Counted from the stretch's first letter, positions 8,311-18,046 are shown. The stretch is DNA of 64,000 nt from UBA6398 sp963644855 (GCA_963644855.1 CAVIQL010000004.1:1-64000), one strand, 5' to 3'. Made by a program: numbers and translations. Notes: generated by a model not told the origin, from the letters alone.

Positions 8311-10641
8311 CTACTTAACCAACGCTTTTTTACCATTCACGATGTAAACTCCCGGCATAAGACCGCTGATTTCACTGACACCCGGCGGCGCATCAAAGGT
8401 ACGCAGCAAAACGCCTCCCATATTATAAACGCGTAGCTTTATTCCGTTGTCAGACGTAACTATTATCCGTCCGTCGGCACCGCTTATCGTGAACCGGTCG
8501 ACTATTACATTTGAAATTCCATTGGCTTCCGCGTCATATCCATACTGTTCGTCGAGAGTGGCAACGCGTTGGTGAATCCACCCATTGAGATAGTTCATCT
8601 CTGTAGTGAAGTTTAGTGAAATTCCATCGCTATTGTTCCATTTTTCCACCTCTCTCTCGTCGGCACCGCTGGCTTGGAACAGTTCGCAATAGTCGGAGAA
8701 ACGTTTGTAGAGCGAGTCGGGATTGAAATAGTTGGCTCTCAATTCGGCGTAGCGAGTGGCAAGTTCGCTCTTCCAACCCTTGTAGTCATACAGCGACAGA
8801 AGACGGTATAAATTAAGTTCGCCATGCTCGTTACTCCATAGGAATGTTACGAAATCTTGTGTGGCATCGGCGGTAATTGTTTCGCTTCCGTCCCATCTCA
8901 TTCCCCATGTTCCATCGAGATCCCAGGGTGTGAGGCTCATCATCTTGTATTCCGTTTTGTCGAAATTGTAGAGATACATGTTTTTGCCGTGATTGTCGGT
9001 GGCAAGAAGCAGTTCTATGAAAAGATAATAGTCTCTAAACACGGGCAAGTCAAAGTATTCTCCAACGTTTAGCTCAAAAGCCGTTCTCGTTCCCTTAGCT
9101 ACAACGTTCAATGCGTTGCGTAATGGCGACCATTCAATGGAAGAAGCGTCGTTAAGGTCGGGATATTTTGCTTCCCAACCGTCCCAGGTTTCGCTCGCGC
9201 TGTTGGAATACGAAACAGAATTCTTGGGATATGTTTTCTGATCGGGATAATGCCCCATCATCACCGAATAACTCCATTCGCTCGATTTATAAAGCGTGCC
9301 GCGCACCGTGTCGGGCACATTTTCTTCGTCGTGTGTGATAATCTTACGGAGCTGCAATTGTTTGCGGTCTACTTTCTCGGTCATGCAATACACTCCCGCG
9401 TAATTTCCATTGAGCAACAGTTCCACAAAGCGTCCTCTCGTGCCGTTTACAGTCTTTGGTTTCTTGGCGGCCTGGTATGGTTTTGTAGAGAAATCGAGCC
9501 ACAAATCTGTGGAAACTCGGTTTCTCATTCTGGCATGGTCAATTGCCATTGCGTCGAGTATCCAATTATTGTCGGAACGCAGTCCGAAAAACGAGCGGTC
9601 CAGACTTTCGCCTTGCGCGTCGAAGAGTTTTATGGCGTATGCCTTTTTTGCTTTACCCGATGCCGTAGCTCCGCGATAACGAAATTTGGCATTAACCACA
9701 GTATCTCCGTCGGCAGCGTCAGCATCAGTAACACGAATCGAACCTTCGGCGTAGGTTGTGGTGTTGAAGTTGCTTCCCGTTATTTCCACTACCGGCAAAA
9801 ACGTGAAGTTTACCTTTATTGATGCCACCACAGTGCCGTTGTTTTCAACTGAGATGCTTGTGCTTTTTCCGCCTGCCACGTTTCCGAAATTAAACGACCT
9901 GCCAAGTGTAACGCTTTCGCCGTTGACGAGCAAATTGTATCCTTGTTGCAGGATTTTTGCACTGACAATAGCCACATAGTCTCCCTCAACATACGAAGTC
10001 TTCACCGGCAAGAGATATTCGTTTGAATTGCTGTCGAGCACAGGCTGCTTGCCGCCTATAAATAGCGAGTCAACGTAGGCTTTGAATCTCTCTGTGCTGC
10101 TTGAAGATGCGTCGTCATACACAACGTTGCCGTTTTCGTCGGAAAAAGTAAATATCTCGTTCTGAGCAGGGTCGTTCGACGAATAAAACGTTCCCACCAT
10201 GTGGTTGTCTCCGTTGCGAACATTTAGTTTTTGGTCGGCATCCGAAGCAAGCGATATCTTGAATCCTCCGGTGCACGACGTTACTTTCCACGACGAATTG
10301 CTGCCGTCGGGACTGTCGGTAAGGTCTACATAACGTTTTGAGTCGGTGCGCTCGCCGTCGTATGTGATATATTTTCCCGTAGAAGCATTGCAAATGGTAT
10401 AAACTCCGTCGCTCACTGCATTGAAAACCCAATAGCCGTCGGCCGGAACGTCATTGGTTACAGAGTAGTATATTGGAGTTTCCAAATCATGGCTTGCTCC
10501 TACGCATATACTGCCTGCGCCAAATGCCGCACAGGACATGCGATAGCTTTTGCTTGAAACGAAAGTTGGGGTTGCCCATGCCAAACTTGTCGCCAAGCAT
10601 ATCATGACGACTGTAATTGCCTTTTTTACAACATTTTCCAT
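8311..10641 (-). CDS. secreted CotH-kinase-family protein
   Basis: A 776-residue exported protein. After a signal peptide (ending LAWATPTF) there is an N-terminal beta region of about 290 residues. The CotH-like kinase domain follows, with NWILDAMAIDHARMRN, DNHGKNMYLYN and the metal-binding-type motif TPWDLDGTWG. The last 70 residues end in PGVYIVNGKKALVK, which resembles the C-terminal sorting or anchoring tails of Bacteroidota. CotH in Bacillus spores phosphorylates other proteins; homologues elsewhere are surface proteins of unclear substrate. Array B lies just upstream and array A downstream. The start is the first Met of a clear signal peptide. Confidence 0.85.
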   Translation of the reverse strand: MENVVKKAITVVMICLATSLAWATPTFVSSKSYRMSCAAFGAGSICVGASHDLETPIYYSVTNDVPADGYWVFNAVSDGVYTICNASTGKYITYDGERTDSKRYVDLTDSPDGSNSSWKVTSCTGGFKISLASDADQKLNVRNGDNHMVGTFYSSNDPAQNEIFTFSDENGNVVYDDASSSSTERFKAYVDSLFIGGKQPVLDSNSNEYLLPVKTSYVEGDYVAIVSAKILQQGYNLLVNGESVTLGRSFNFGNVAGGKSTSISVENNGTVVASIKVNFTFLPVVEITGSNFNTTTYAEGSIRVTDADAADGDTVVNAKFRYRGATASGKAKKAYAIKLFDAQGESLDRSFFGLRSDNNWILDAMAIDHARMRNRVSTDLWLDFSTKPYQAAKKPKTVNGTRGRFVELLLNGNYAGVYCMTEKVDRKQLQLRKIITHDEENVPDTVRGTLYKSSEWSYSVMMGHYPDQKTYPKNSVSYSNSASETWDGWEAKYPDLNDASSIEWSPLRNALNVVAKGTRTAFELNVGEYFDLPVFRDYYLFIELLLATDNHGKNMYLYNFDKTEYKMMSLTPWDLDGTWGMRWDGSETITADATQDFVTFLWSNEHGELNLYRLLSLYDYKGWKSELATRYAELRANYFNPDSLYKRFSDYCELFQASGADEREVEKWNNSDGISLNFTTEMNYLNGWIHQRVATLDEQYGYDAEANGISNVIVDRFTISGADGRIIVTSDNGIKLRVYNMGGVLLRTFDAPPGVSEISGLMPGVYIVNGKKALVK

Positions 10642-10674
10642 GGCACTTAATTTTATATTTGTTTTCGCGAATCT

Positions 10675-10750
10675 AATATCCGATATTTTTTAAACAATGT
10701 CCGATATTTTTTAAATAATATCGGACATTGTTTTTCTGATATCCCGTTAT
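10675..10750. repeat. 21-bp-period palindromic array B
   Basis: Cores AATATCCGATATT (10675), AATGTCCGATATT (10696), AATATCGGACATT (10717) and GATATCCCGTTAT (10738) are joined by TTTTAAAC, TTTTAAAT and GTTTTTCT in an exact 21-bp period. Cores two and three are reverse complements, giving a 14-bp-arm inverted repeat around TTTTAAAT. The last core runs into the queE stop codon (10747-10749). Confidence 0.9.
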
Positions 10751-11319
10751 TTTATTCCGATATAGTTTTGGGTTTGCAGCGAAAGCCGCCAACGCGTATC
10801 TTTAAGGCACATATTAACTGTGGCATGCGTGATTTCGCCATCGTTTTTCACATCTCCACACGAACAAGGTTGCAGGAAATAATGTTTTGCTTTGATATCA
10901 AAATATTTTTCAAGCGGCTGTCCCTCGTAAATCACCTTTAATTCGTCGCATTCCATGAGCTTGGGCGAAAAAGATTTGGGCGACATCGTAATCCAATCAA
11001 TTTCTTTTGGCAAAAGATTGGTGCCATTTGTTTCAATCTGCACAAAGCAGCCCTCCCCGTGCAACATATCGAGAAGTTCACTGTCGGTTTGCAACGAAGG
11101 TTCGCCTCCCGTCAGCACAATATGCTTTGCTGGATATTGCGCGAGCGTCATTGCAATATCGTCGAGCGTCATTTCAAGGCTTTCGCGAAAGTCGGTATCG
11201 CAGAAATCGCATCTCAGATTACATTCGGCAAAGCGTATAAACACGGCAGGCACACCTGTGAAAAATCCTTCGCCTTGAAGTGTGTAGAATATATCGTTTA
11301 CTTTGTAAAACTTACTCAT
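10747..11319 (-). CDS. queE: 7-carboxy-7-deazaguanine synthase (radical SAM)
   Basis: Converts 6-carboxytetrahydropterin to 7-carboxy-7-deazaguanine in the queuosine (preQ0/preQ1) pathway. It is 190 residues long. The radical-SAM cluster motif is CX3CX2C (C33, C37, C40 in AECNLRCDFCDTDF), as in the short QueE subfamily, with substrate loop FYTLQGEGFFTG upstream and VLTGGEPSLQ near residues 68-77. queD lies immediately upstream on the same strand with a 30-base gap, so the two probably form an operon. QueC and QueF are not in the window. Its stop codon overlaps the last unit of array B. Confidence 0.93.
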   Translation of the reverse strand: MSKFYKVNDIFYTLQGEGFFTGVPAVFIRFAECNLRCDFCDTDFRESLEMTLDDIAMTLAQYPAKHIVLTGGEPSLQTDSELLDMLHGEGCFVQIETNGTNLLPKEIDWITMSPKSFSPKLMECDELKVIYEGQPLEKYFDIKAKHYFLQPCSCGDVKNDGEITHATVNMCLKDTRWRLSLQTQNYIGIK

Positions 11320-11349
11320 CTTATTATCTTTATAAAGATATTTCCCTTT

Positions 11350-11703
11350 TTAGAAATCTATGTCCTTTGCCCCATCTTTGATATAACACGCCACATTGCC
11401 CTCGGTTTCCTGAAACGTAACCTTATAGCATTTATCAATGTGCTGGCAAATATAGCGTGCAAGGTTTTCAGCCGTAGGATTAAAGTCAACAACTTCATTT
11501 GCTACCCTATGGTCGAACATATCATTGACAATATTTTTAATCTTCTTGAAATCCACCACCATTCCACTGTCGTTGAGAGTATCAGAACAGCAATAAACCG
11601 TAATCACAGCGTTATGGCCATGCAGACGAGTGCATTTGCTCTCGTAGGGAAGGCTTAACTGATGTGCCATCGCCACTTCCATACGTTTTTTTACGTAATA
11701 CAT
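11350..11703 (-). CDS. queD: 6-carboxytetrahydropterin synthase
   Basis: Makes 6-carboxy-5,6,7,8-tetrahydropterin from dihydroneopterin triphosphate, the step before QueE. It is 117 residues, normal for QueD. The zinc ligands H14, H28 and H30 and the catalytic-type Cys24 are visible in AHQLSLPYESKCTRLHGHNA. The order queD then queE on the minus strand matches the pathway order. A -7 element reading TAACTTTG on the minus strand (11742-11749) lies 38 bases upstream of the start. Confidence 0.93.
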   Translation of the reverse strand: MYYVKKRMEVAMAHQLSLPYESKCTRLHGHNAVITVYCCSDTLNDSGMVVDFKKIKNIVNDMFDHRVANEVVDFNPTAENLARYICQHIDKCYKVTFQETEGNVACYIKDGAKDIDF

Positions 11704-11741
11704 ATTCTTGCTAACGTTTCACTTAATTATTACACGATAAG

Positions 11742-11749
11742 CAAAGTTA
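11742..11749 (-). promoter_or_regulatory. -7 element for queDE
   Basis: TAACTTTG on the minus strand, the strongest form of the Bacteroidota -7 box, in the divergent gap between queD and yicC. Confidence 0.55.
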
Positions 11750-11855
11750 TAAAAATTCCCTAACGTTACTACCACTCGCAATCACTTTTTACATGCAATG
11801 CAGTATATACGAGTTGTTTGCCGACCGAAAACTCCTGTTTCTGAAAATAAAACTG

Positions 11856-11863
11856 TAATTTTG
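11856..11863 (+). promoter_or_regulatory. -7 element for yicC-gmk-nadD
   Basis: TAATTTTG matches TAnnTTTG, 37 bases before the yicC start codon. Confidence 0.5.
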
Positions 11864-11900
11864 TGTTTCAATTCGATTTACAAAGAAAAATCAGGTAATA

Positions 11901-12776
11901 ATGGTATTATCAATGACAGGGTTTGGTAAAGCCGACGCCACTTACCAAAACAAGAAAATACATGTGGTTGTAAAATCACTCAATTCCAAAGCTCTTGACG
12001 TCTGTTCACGGATATCGTCTATTTATCGTGAGCATGAACTCGAAATCAGAGCGCTCATATCCGAAAAACTAACGCGCGGGAAAATAGACTTCAGCCTTAC
12101 CATCGAAAACACATCGGCTACTTCGTCGGCACCAATCAATGCCGAAGCCGTGAAAAGCTACATACAACAAATCAAAGAAGTTTCCGCACAAAATGGAATA
12201 GACACTCCAAAAGATTGGTGGGTTGTGCTTTCGCGCCTAAGCGACACCACGTCAACACAAGAGCAAGACAGCGTGAGCGAAGAGGAATGGAGCGTAGTGA
12301 GAAACGCTGTTGTTGAAGCACTCGACCATCTCGTACAATTCCGCACGCAGGAAGGCGAAGCACTGGCAAAGAAGTTTGAAGAGAAAATAGACAACATCAA
12401 AAAACTACTTGTTGAAGTTGAACCGTTTGAGACATCTCGTGTGGGCAAGATACGCGAGCGCATTGTTTCTGAGCTTTCCCAGTTGAAAGGTGTGGAGATT
12501 GACCAGGGACGTCTCGAACAAGAAATGATTTATTACATAGAGAAACTCGACGTGAACGAGGAAAAGCAACGTCTTGCCAATCATTTGAAATATTTCAAGG
12601 AGACAATGGACGGCGCATGTGGGCAAGGGAAAAAACTTGGCTTCATTGCGCAGGAAATGGGACGGGAAATAAACACCCTGGGAAGCAAGAGTAATCTGGC
12701 GGAAATGCAGAATGTGGTGGTTAAGATGAAAGATGAACTCGAACAAATCAAAGAGCAGGTGCTCAATGCGCTTTGA
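11901..12776 (+). CDS. yicC: YicC family protein (putative endoribonuclease)
   Basis: A 291-residue cytoplasmic protein matching the YicC family from end to end. It has the conserved start MVLSMTGFGKA and a C-terminal DUF1732-type region with RLEQEMIYYIEKLDVNEEKQ and a helical C-terminus. YicC proteins are linked to RNA decay and stationary-phase survival, and endoribonuclease activity has been reported for the family; nothing here shows the substrate. It begins a yicC-gmk-nadD group, and a yicC-gmk pairing is very common in bacteria. Confidence 0.9.
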   Translation: MVLSMTGFGKADATYQNKKIHVVVKSLNSKALDVCSRISSIYREHELEIRALISEKLTRGKIDFSLTIENTSATSSAPINAEAVKSYIQQIKEVSAQNGIDTPKDWWVVLSRLSDTTSTQEQDSVSEEEWSVVRNAVVEALDHLVQFRTQEGEALAKKFEEKIDNIKKLLVEVEPFETSRVGKIRERIVSELSQLKGVEIDQGRLEQEMIYYIEKLDVNEEKQRLANHLKYFKETMDGACGQGKKLGFIAQEMGREINTLGSKSNLAEMQNVVVKMKDELEQIKEQVLNAL

Positions 12777-12834
12777 TTTGCTTGCACAAAGAGGCTTTGA
12801 AACAATTACAACCCTACAAACACAGAGTAAGACA

Positions 12835-13401
12835 ATGACTGGTAAACTTTTAATATTTTCCGCGCCGAGCGGAAGCGGCAAATCCACAATCATAAAGCAT
12901 TTGTTTGATGCCAAACTGCCTTTGGCCTTTTCGATAAGCGCAACATCACGCCCGCCAAGAGGAACGGAACAAAACGGAGTGGAGTATTTTTTTCTTTCTC
13001 CCGATGAGTTTCGCAAAAAGATTGAAGAAGGTGATTTTCTCGAGTATATGGAAGTTTATCCGGGGCGTTTCTATGGCACATTAAAGTCGCAAGTGGAAAA
13101 ACAACTTGCTGCCGGTGAAAACATTGTGCTTGACGTTGATGTTTGTGGCGGTTGCAATATAAAAAAGATATATGGCGAGCAGGCTTTAAGCCTATTCATT
13201 CAGCCGCCATCGGTTGAAGAGTTGCGCCGACGCCTTGAAAAACGCGGCACCGACGCTCCCGAAGTGATTGCCGACCGCATTGAGAGGGCTGAATACGAAC
13301 TTGGTTTTGCACGTAAATACGACAAGGTGATCGTAAACGACGACCTTGAAAAAGCCGAACAGGAAGCGTTTAAAATCGTAAGCGACTTTATCGGAGCATA
13401 A
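12835..13401 (+). CDS. gmk: guanylate kinase
   Basis: Phosphorylates GMP to GDP using ATP, in purine nucleotide supply. From the ATG at 12835 it is 188 residues, the family length. The P-loop SAPSGSGKST is at residues 9-18 and the GMP-binding segment includes ATSRPPRGTEQNGVEYFF. An in-frame start 34 codons upstream would overlap the end of yicC and add an N-terminus unlike the family, so the internal ATG is chosen. It is followed by nadD after 2 bases. Confidence 0.95.
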   Translation: MTGKLLIFSAPSGSGKSTIIKHLFDAKLPLAFSISATSRPPRGTEQNGVEYFFLSPDEFRKKIEEGDFLEYMEVYPGRFYGTLKSQVEKQLAAGENIVLDVDVCGGCNIKKIYGEQALSLFIQPPSVEELRRRLEKRGTDAPEVIADRIERAEYELGFARKYDKVIVNDDLEKAEQEAFKIVSDFIGA

Positions 13402-13403
13402 CC

Positions 13404-14003
13404 ATGACAAAAAAGCGCACAGGCATATTCGGCGGTTCGTTCAACCCTGTGCACAACGGGCATATCGCTATTGCGCGTGGCATGTTGCGGCGGAATGTTG
13501 TAGATGAGGTATGGCTGATGGTTTCGCCCCAAAATCCGTTGAAAAATCCCGCTTATTTGTTGCCCGAAACCACGCGATTGGAAATGGCACAACTGGCTTG
13601 CGAAGACGAAGAGGGAATATATGCCTGCGATTTTGAGTTTTCATTGCCCCGTCCTTCGTTTACGTGGCAAACTTTGTGTGCATTGCGCGAAGCTTATCCC
13701 GACAGGGATTTTTCTCTGCTGATTGGAGCCGATAATTGGGAAATTTTCTCAAAATGGTATCGCAGCAAAGATATTATAGAGCACTTCAAAATTGCCGTAT
13801 ATCCGCGTACAGGTTCGCCTTTAAGCCCCGTTTTTTTACCAAAGAACGTTAGTTTTACCGATATGCCGCTTCTCAACGTTTCTTCCACAGAGATACGCAA
13901 CCGCATATCCAGGGGCGAAGATATTTCAACGCTTGTTCCGCAAAAAGTTTATGAGAAAATAATGCGCGAAAGGCTTTACGCCACCTCTTCTACCCTACCC
14001 TGA
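13404..14003 (+). CDS. nadD: nicotinate-nucleotide adenylyltransferase
   Basis: Adenylates nicotinate mononucleotide to deamido-NAD in NAD synthesis. It is 199 residues long. The nucleotidyltransferase signatures are GIFGGSFNPVHNGH at the N-terminus and the C-terminal NVSSTEIRNRI. It is the last gene of yicC-gmk-nadD and starts 2 bases after the gmk stop, so translation is probably coupled. Its stop codon overlaps the first linker of array C. Confidence 0.94.
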   Translation: MTKKRTGIFGGSFNPVHNGHIAIARGMLRRNVVDEVWLMVSPQNPLKNPAYLLPETTRLEMAQLACEDEEGIYACDFEFSLPRPSFTWQTLCALREAYPDRDFSLLIGADNWEIFSKWYRSKDIIEHFKIAVYPRTGSPLSPVFLPKNVSFTDMPLLNVSSTEIRNRISRGEDISTLVPQKVYEKIMRERLYATSSTLP

Positions 14004-14106
14004 AAAAACGGCATCTGAAATCGTTTTTACGAGGTCAGACATAATTTAAATTCCAAGGCTTGGAATTTAAATTAGATGCGACGGAGTTTTTACAACAATA
14101 CATGTT
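14002..14106. repeat. 21-bp-period palindromic array C
   Basis: Cores GGCATCTGAAATC (14010), GAGGTCAGACATA (14031), TCCAAGGCTTGGA (14052), TAGATGCGACGGA (14073) and AACAATACATGTT (14094) are spaced by GTTTTTAC, ATTTAAAT, ATTTAAAT and GTTTTTAC at exactly 21 bp. The central part (14043-14073) is a perfect palindrome with 15-bp arms around one base. A leading GAAAAAAC overlaps the nadD stop. The remainder of this 302-base gap holds only the terminator at 14221. Confidence 0.9.
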
Positions 14107-14220
14107 GTTTTCAGCATAACTTTTATTGTCGAAATTCCGAGCCGAAACTACCATCGGGACAACCGTTTTCATAACGCAAACAAAGGTTGCAGCACTCTCC
14201 TAATGCGGCTTTATACAACA

Positions 14221-14259
14221 AAGGTGCGGACAGAAATTCATCAGTCCGCACCTTGTTTT
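14221..14259. terminator. terminator between convergent nadD and purL
   Basis: AAGGTGCGGAC (14221-14231) and GTCCGCACCTT (14244-14254) form an 11-bp stem followed on the + strand by GTTTTTA. On the minus strand it lies about 50 bases after the purL stop, so it can serve both directions. Confidence 0.8.
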
Positions 14260-14305
14260 TATACTGTCAGGCCGAAAATCTTAGCCTTCTGTATTCAGAA
14301 AATCT

Positions 14306-17300
14306 TTATTTGGTGTGAGCCTCCACCCATTTGCGGGCATTCACAAAAGCTTCTACCCACGGCGTAATCTCATCGTTCTTGCGCGAAGCAGGATAGTAAG
14401 CACATTGCCACGGCAGGAAAGCTCTCTCGGGGTGAGGCATCATAGCCACATGACGTCCGTCAGCGCTCGCAATGGCAGCTGTATTATAGTCAGAACCATT
14501 GGGATTGGCAGGATACTTGTCGTAGGTATATTTCATAACTATGTTATACGCACTTTCTGGCTCGGGAAGCGAGAAATGACCTTCGCCATGAGCAATCCAA
14601 AGTCCGAGTTTAGAACCAGAAAGTGAGCCAAACATCACACTACCATTGTTTTTGATATCCACACCCACGAAGTTGCTCTCAAACTTATGGGAATTGTTGT
14701 GCAACAAATGGGAACGTTTTTCGTGTTCGTGGTTTATAAGATTTAGTTCTACCATCAACTGGCAACCATTACAAACACCAAGCGAAAGAGTGTCCTTGCG
14801 CGCATAAAAACGATCGAGTGCAGCCTTTGCCTTAGGGTTGTAGAGGAAAGCACCAGCCCAACCTTTTGCAGAACCAAGCACATCGCTATTCGAAAAACCG
14901 CCGCAAAACACAATCATATTGATATCGTCGAGAGTTTCACGTCCACTAACAAGATCAGTCATCATGACATCTTTCACATCAAAGCCTGCCAAATAGAGCA
15001 CATATGCCATCTCTCTCTCACCATTCGTTCCTTTTTCGCGGATAATCGCCGCACGCACGCGCGAAGGCTTTCTGCGGTCGGCATCAATGCCGAGACTTGC
15101 AAGAGTTCCCTTGAAACTTTCAAGATATTCTATTTGCATCGGCACATTCTTATAGTTCTTGAATCTTTCTTCCGCACAACCATTGAAACTTTGTTTGGTA
15201 TCGAGTTGATAAGAAGTCTCATACCATTCGTCGCGAAGCGCATCAATGTCGAAACATACAAACTTGCCGTCTTTTTCAACCGTTATCGTGCGTTCTTCAA
15301 CCGGACTGCCAAGTTTAATATACGACACACCTGCACCGGAAAGTATTTCTGTTGCTGCATCAAGGTTCGCATTTGCTACCTGAAGCACTACTGCGGGATT
15401 TTCGGCAAACAATGTTTTTACGATATCGTCTTCCTTGAACGCATCAAGGTTTATCTTCAAACCGCCCTTGGTATTTGCAAAACACATTTCAAGCAAGCAG
15501 GTAATCAAACCGCCAGCCGACACGTCATGACCCGCAAGAACATAACCTTTTTTCTCTATTTCCTGAACTGCATTGAATGCTGCACGGAAATATTCCGCAC
15601 TTAAAATCTGCGGAGCCTCACTTCCTAGCGCGCCAAGCGTTTGGAAAAACGCCGAACCGCCGAGTTGGAGAGACGAATTGCTGAAATCAACGCGAAGCAA
15701 TGTGGTTTCGGAATTATTTACGAGCACAGGATTTACAACATTTCTCACATCGCTCACCTCAGCTCCCGCAGAAACAATCACAGTTCCCGGAGAAATGATT
15801 TTCTCTCCGCCTGGATATTGCTGTGAAAGCGACAGAGAATCTTTTCCGGTAGGAACATTTATCTTCAAAGCGCAGCAAAAATCGCTCAATGCCTTTACAC
15901 CTTCGTAAAGACGCGCATCTTCACCTTTTTGTGAGCGACATGGCCACATCCAATTCGCCGACAAAGATATTCCATCTATGTTTTCTTCTATCGGAGCAAA
16001 GACAATGTTCGTTAAAGCTTCGGCTACCGACAAACGCGAACCGGCAGCTGGGGAAATTAGTCCCGCTTGCGGCGCATGACCAATGGCTGTTGCAATTCCT
16101 TTGTGAAATCTATAATCAAGCGCAACCACACCACAATCTGCCAATGGCAATTGTAATTCGCCCGCACATTGTTGGCGTGCAATTTTTCCAGTAACAGAGC
16201 GGTCCACTTTATTGGTAAGCCAATCTTTGCAAGCCACGGCTTCGAGATGAAGCACCGTCTTGAGATAATCTTGCAGTTTATTGGTATCGTAGGGTGCGTC
16301 TTTGTAATGACGTTCTACTGTTTCGTCTTTCATCACAGTCTTTGGAGAATGTCCAAACATCTGTGCCACGTCGAGATCAAAGGGTTTCACACCGTCGCCC
16401 TGCACAAACGAAAAATGTGCATCGCCCGTAGTTTCTCCCACAACGTATAGCGGAGCTCTTTCGCGCTCTGCAATTTTTCTTACGTGGTCTATATGTTCTT
16501 CATCGATGAGGAGTCCCATTCTTTCCTGGCTTTCGTTTGCGATTATTTCCTTTGACGAAAGTGTTGGGTCGCCTACCGGGAGTTTTGTCATATCTATTTC
16601 GCCGCCGCATTCTTCCACAAGTTCTGAAAGACAGTTGACATGTCCTGCGCTTCCATGGTCATGGATAGAAACCACTGGGTTTACGTCTTCTTCGCAAAGG
16701 GCGCGTACAAGATTGTTCGCACGCTTTTGCATTTCAGGATTGGCGCGCTGCACAGCATTAAGTTCAATGCCGCTCGAATAACGTCCGGTGTCGACCGAAG
16801 ATACCGAGCCGCCGCCAAGACCTATGCGATAGTTGTCGCCACCTACCACTACAACTTTATTTCCTTTCTTAGGCGTTTTTTTAAGGCAGTCGCGTTTTGT
16901 GCCGTATCCCACACCGCCGGCAAGCATTATCACTTTGTCGTAACCATACTTCTCGCCGTTTTCTTGATGTTCGAATGTTAGCACCGAACCGGTGATTAGC
17001 GGCTGACCAAATTTGTTTCCAAAATCGGACGCACCGTTTGAAGCTTTAATGAGAATTTGTTCGGGAGTTTGGTAAAGCCACTTGCGCACGGGCAAAACGT
17101 TTTCCCAACTTCTTCCTCCTTCAAGGCGTGGATATGCTGTCATATATACGGCAGTTCCTGCGATAGGCCACGAGCCTACTCCGCCTCCCATTCTATCGCG
17201 TATCTCACCTCCTGTTCCTGTTGACGCACCGTTGAAAGGCTCTACTGTGGTTGGGAAATTATGAGTCTCTGCTTTAAGAGAAATCACGCTTTCGATATCT

Positions 17301-18007
17301 TTCACCTTAAAGTAATCGCTCGTAGCATGTTCTTCGGGGGCGAACTGTTCTACCACCGGACCTTGGGCAAAAGCCACATTGTCTTTATAGGCAGATATTA
17401 TGTGGTGGGGATTCTCCTTCGTTGTCTTTTTGATAAGAGCAAAGAGCGACGACGGCATTTCTTTTCCGTTGATTATAAACGTACCGCCGAAAATCTTGTG
17501 GCGACAATGTTCCGAATTTATCTGTGCAAAGCCGAACACTTCGCTATCTGTAAGTTTGCGTCCTAGTTGTCCTTCAACCTTGTGCAGATATTCTATTTCT
17601 TCGGGCGAGAGAGCGAGTCCTTCGCGTTCGTTATAATCCTCAATGTTTTCGATATATTCTATAGGCTCCGGCTTGCGGTCGGTAGTAAATATGCTTTGGT
17701 CGAGCCCACGATACATTCTTTGCAACATAGGGTCGTATTCCGCATCTTCGTTTTCCACCGGAAAATATTCCTCAATGCGTTCCACACCGCCGATGTTCAT
17801 ATTTTGAGTGATTTCCACCGCATTTGTGCTCCACGGCGTAATCATTTCGCGGCGCGGTCCCACGAAGAAACCTTCGAGAGCAGGCGCATCGATTTTTTCA
17901 GCTCCGCCAAAAAGCCAGCAGAGTTTGTCTTCGTCTTCCTTGTTAAGATTGTTTTTTACACCGGTAGCTATCACATTGCCACACGGAACCTTGAAAAATA
18001 CTATCAT
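14306..18007 (-). CDS. purL: phosphoribosylformylglycinamidine synthase (single-chain PurL)
   Basis: The fourth step of purine synthesis: FGAR plus glutamine and ATP give FGAM. It is the large 1233-residue form carrying both synthase and glutaminase. The N-terminal PurS-like and linker regions are followed by the ATP-binding synthetase (LKAETHNFPTTVEPFNGAST, GGGVGSWPIAGTA) and its repeat (AGHDVSAGGL). The C-terminal class I glutamine amidotransferase has its nucleophile Cys near residue 1080 (SLGVCNGCQLM) and the His-Glu pair in MMPHPERAF. The start MIVFFKVPCGNV at 18007 is preferred to one 14 codons upstream, because a -7 element at 18047-18054 covers that codon. Confidence 0.96.
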   Translation of the reverse strand: MIVFFKVPCGNVIATGVKNNLNKEDEDKLCWLFGGAEKIDAPALEGFFVGPRREMITPWSTNAVEITQNMNIGGVERIEEYFPVENEDAEYDPMLQRMYRGLDQSIFTTDRKPEPIEYIENIEDYNEREGLALSPEEIEYLHKVEGQLGRKLTDSEVFGFAQINSEHCRHKIFGGTFIINGKEMPSSLFALIKKTTKENPHHIISAYKDNVAFAQGPVVEQFAPEEHATSDYFKVKDIESVISLKAETHNFPTTVEPFNGASTGTGGEIRDRMGGGVGSWPIAGTAVYMTAYPRLEGGRSWENVLPVRKWLYQTPEQILIKASNGASDFGNKFGQPLITGSVLTFEHQENGEKYGYDKVIMLAGGVGYGTKRDCLKKTPKKGNKVVVVGGDNYRIGLGGGSVSSVDTGRYSSGIELNAVQRANPEMQKRANNLVRALCEEDVNPVVSIHDHGSAGHVNCLSELVEECGGEIDMTKLPVGDPTLSSKEIIANESQERMGLLIDEEHIDHVRKIAERERAPLYVVGETTGDAHFSFVQGDGVKPFDLDVAQMFGHSPKTVMKDETVERHYKDAPYDTNKLQDYLKTVLHLEAVACKDWLTNKVDRSVTGKIARQQCAGELQLPLADCGVVALDYRFHKGIATAIGHAPQAGLISPAAGSRLSVAEALTNIVFAPIEENIDGISLSANWMWPCRSQKGEDARLYEGVKALSDFCCALKINVPTGKDSLSLSQQYPGGEKIISPGTVIVSAGAEVSDVRNVVNPVLVNNSETTLLRVDFSNSSLQLGGSAFFQTLGALGSEAPQILSAEYFRAAFNAVQEIEKKGYVLAGHDVSAGGLITCLLEMCFANTKGGLKINLDAFKEDDIVKTLFAENPAVVLQVANANLDAATEILSGAGVSYIKLGSPVEERTITVEKDGKFVCFDIDALRDEWYETSYQLDTKQSFNGCAEERFKNYKNVPMQIEYLESFKGTLASLGIDADRRKPSRVRAAIIREKGTNGEREMAYVLYLAGFDVKDVMMTDLVSGRETLDDINMIVFCGGFSNSDVLGSAKGWAGAFLYNPKAKAALDRFYARKDTLSLGVCNGCQLMVELNLINHEHEKRSHLLHNNSHKFESNFVGVDIKNNGSVMFGSLSGSKLGLWIAHGEGHFSLPEPESAYNIVMKYTYDKYPANPNGSDYNTAAIASADGRHVAMMPHPERAFLPWQCAYYPASRKNDEITPWVEAFVNARKWVEAHTK

Positions 18008-18046
18008 ATCGATTTGGTATAGGATACGTTTGAATATAATATGGTG

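Noticed and set aside
12733..12834. N-terminal extension of guanylate kinase
   Set aside because: It overlaps yicC and does not resemble the family.
14315..18022. Long plus-strand ORFs opposite purL
   Set aside because: They are shadows of purL; no recognisable domain.
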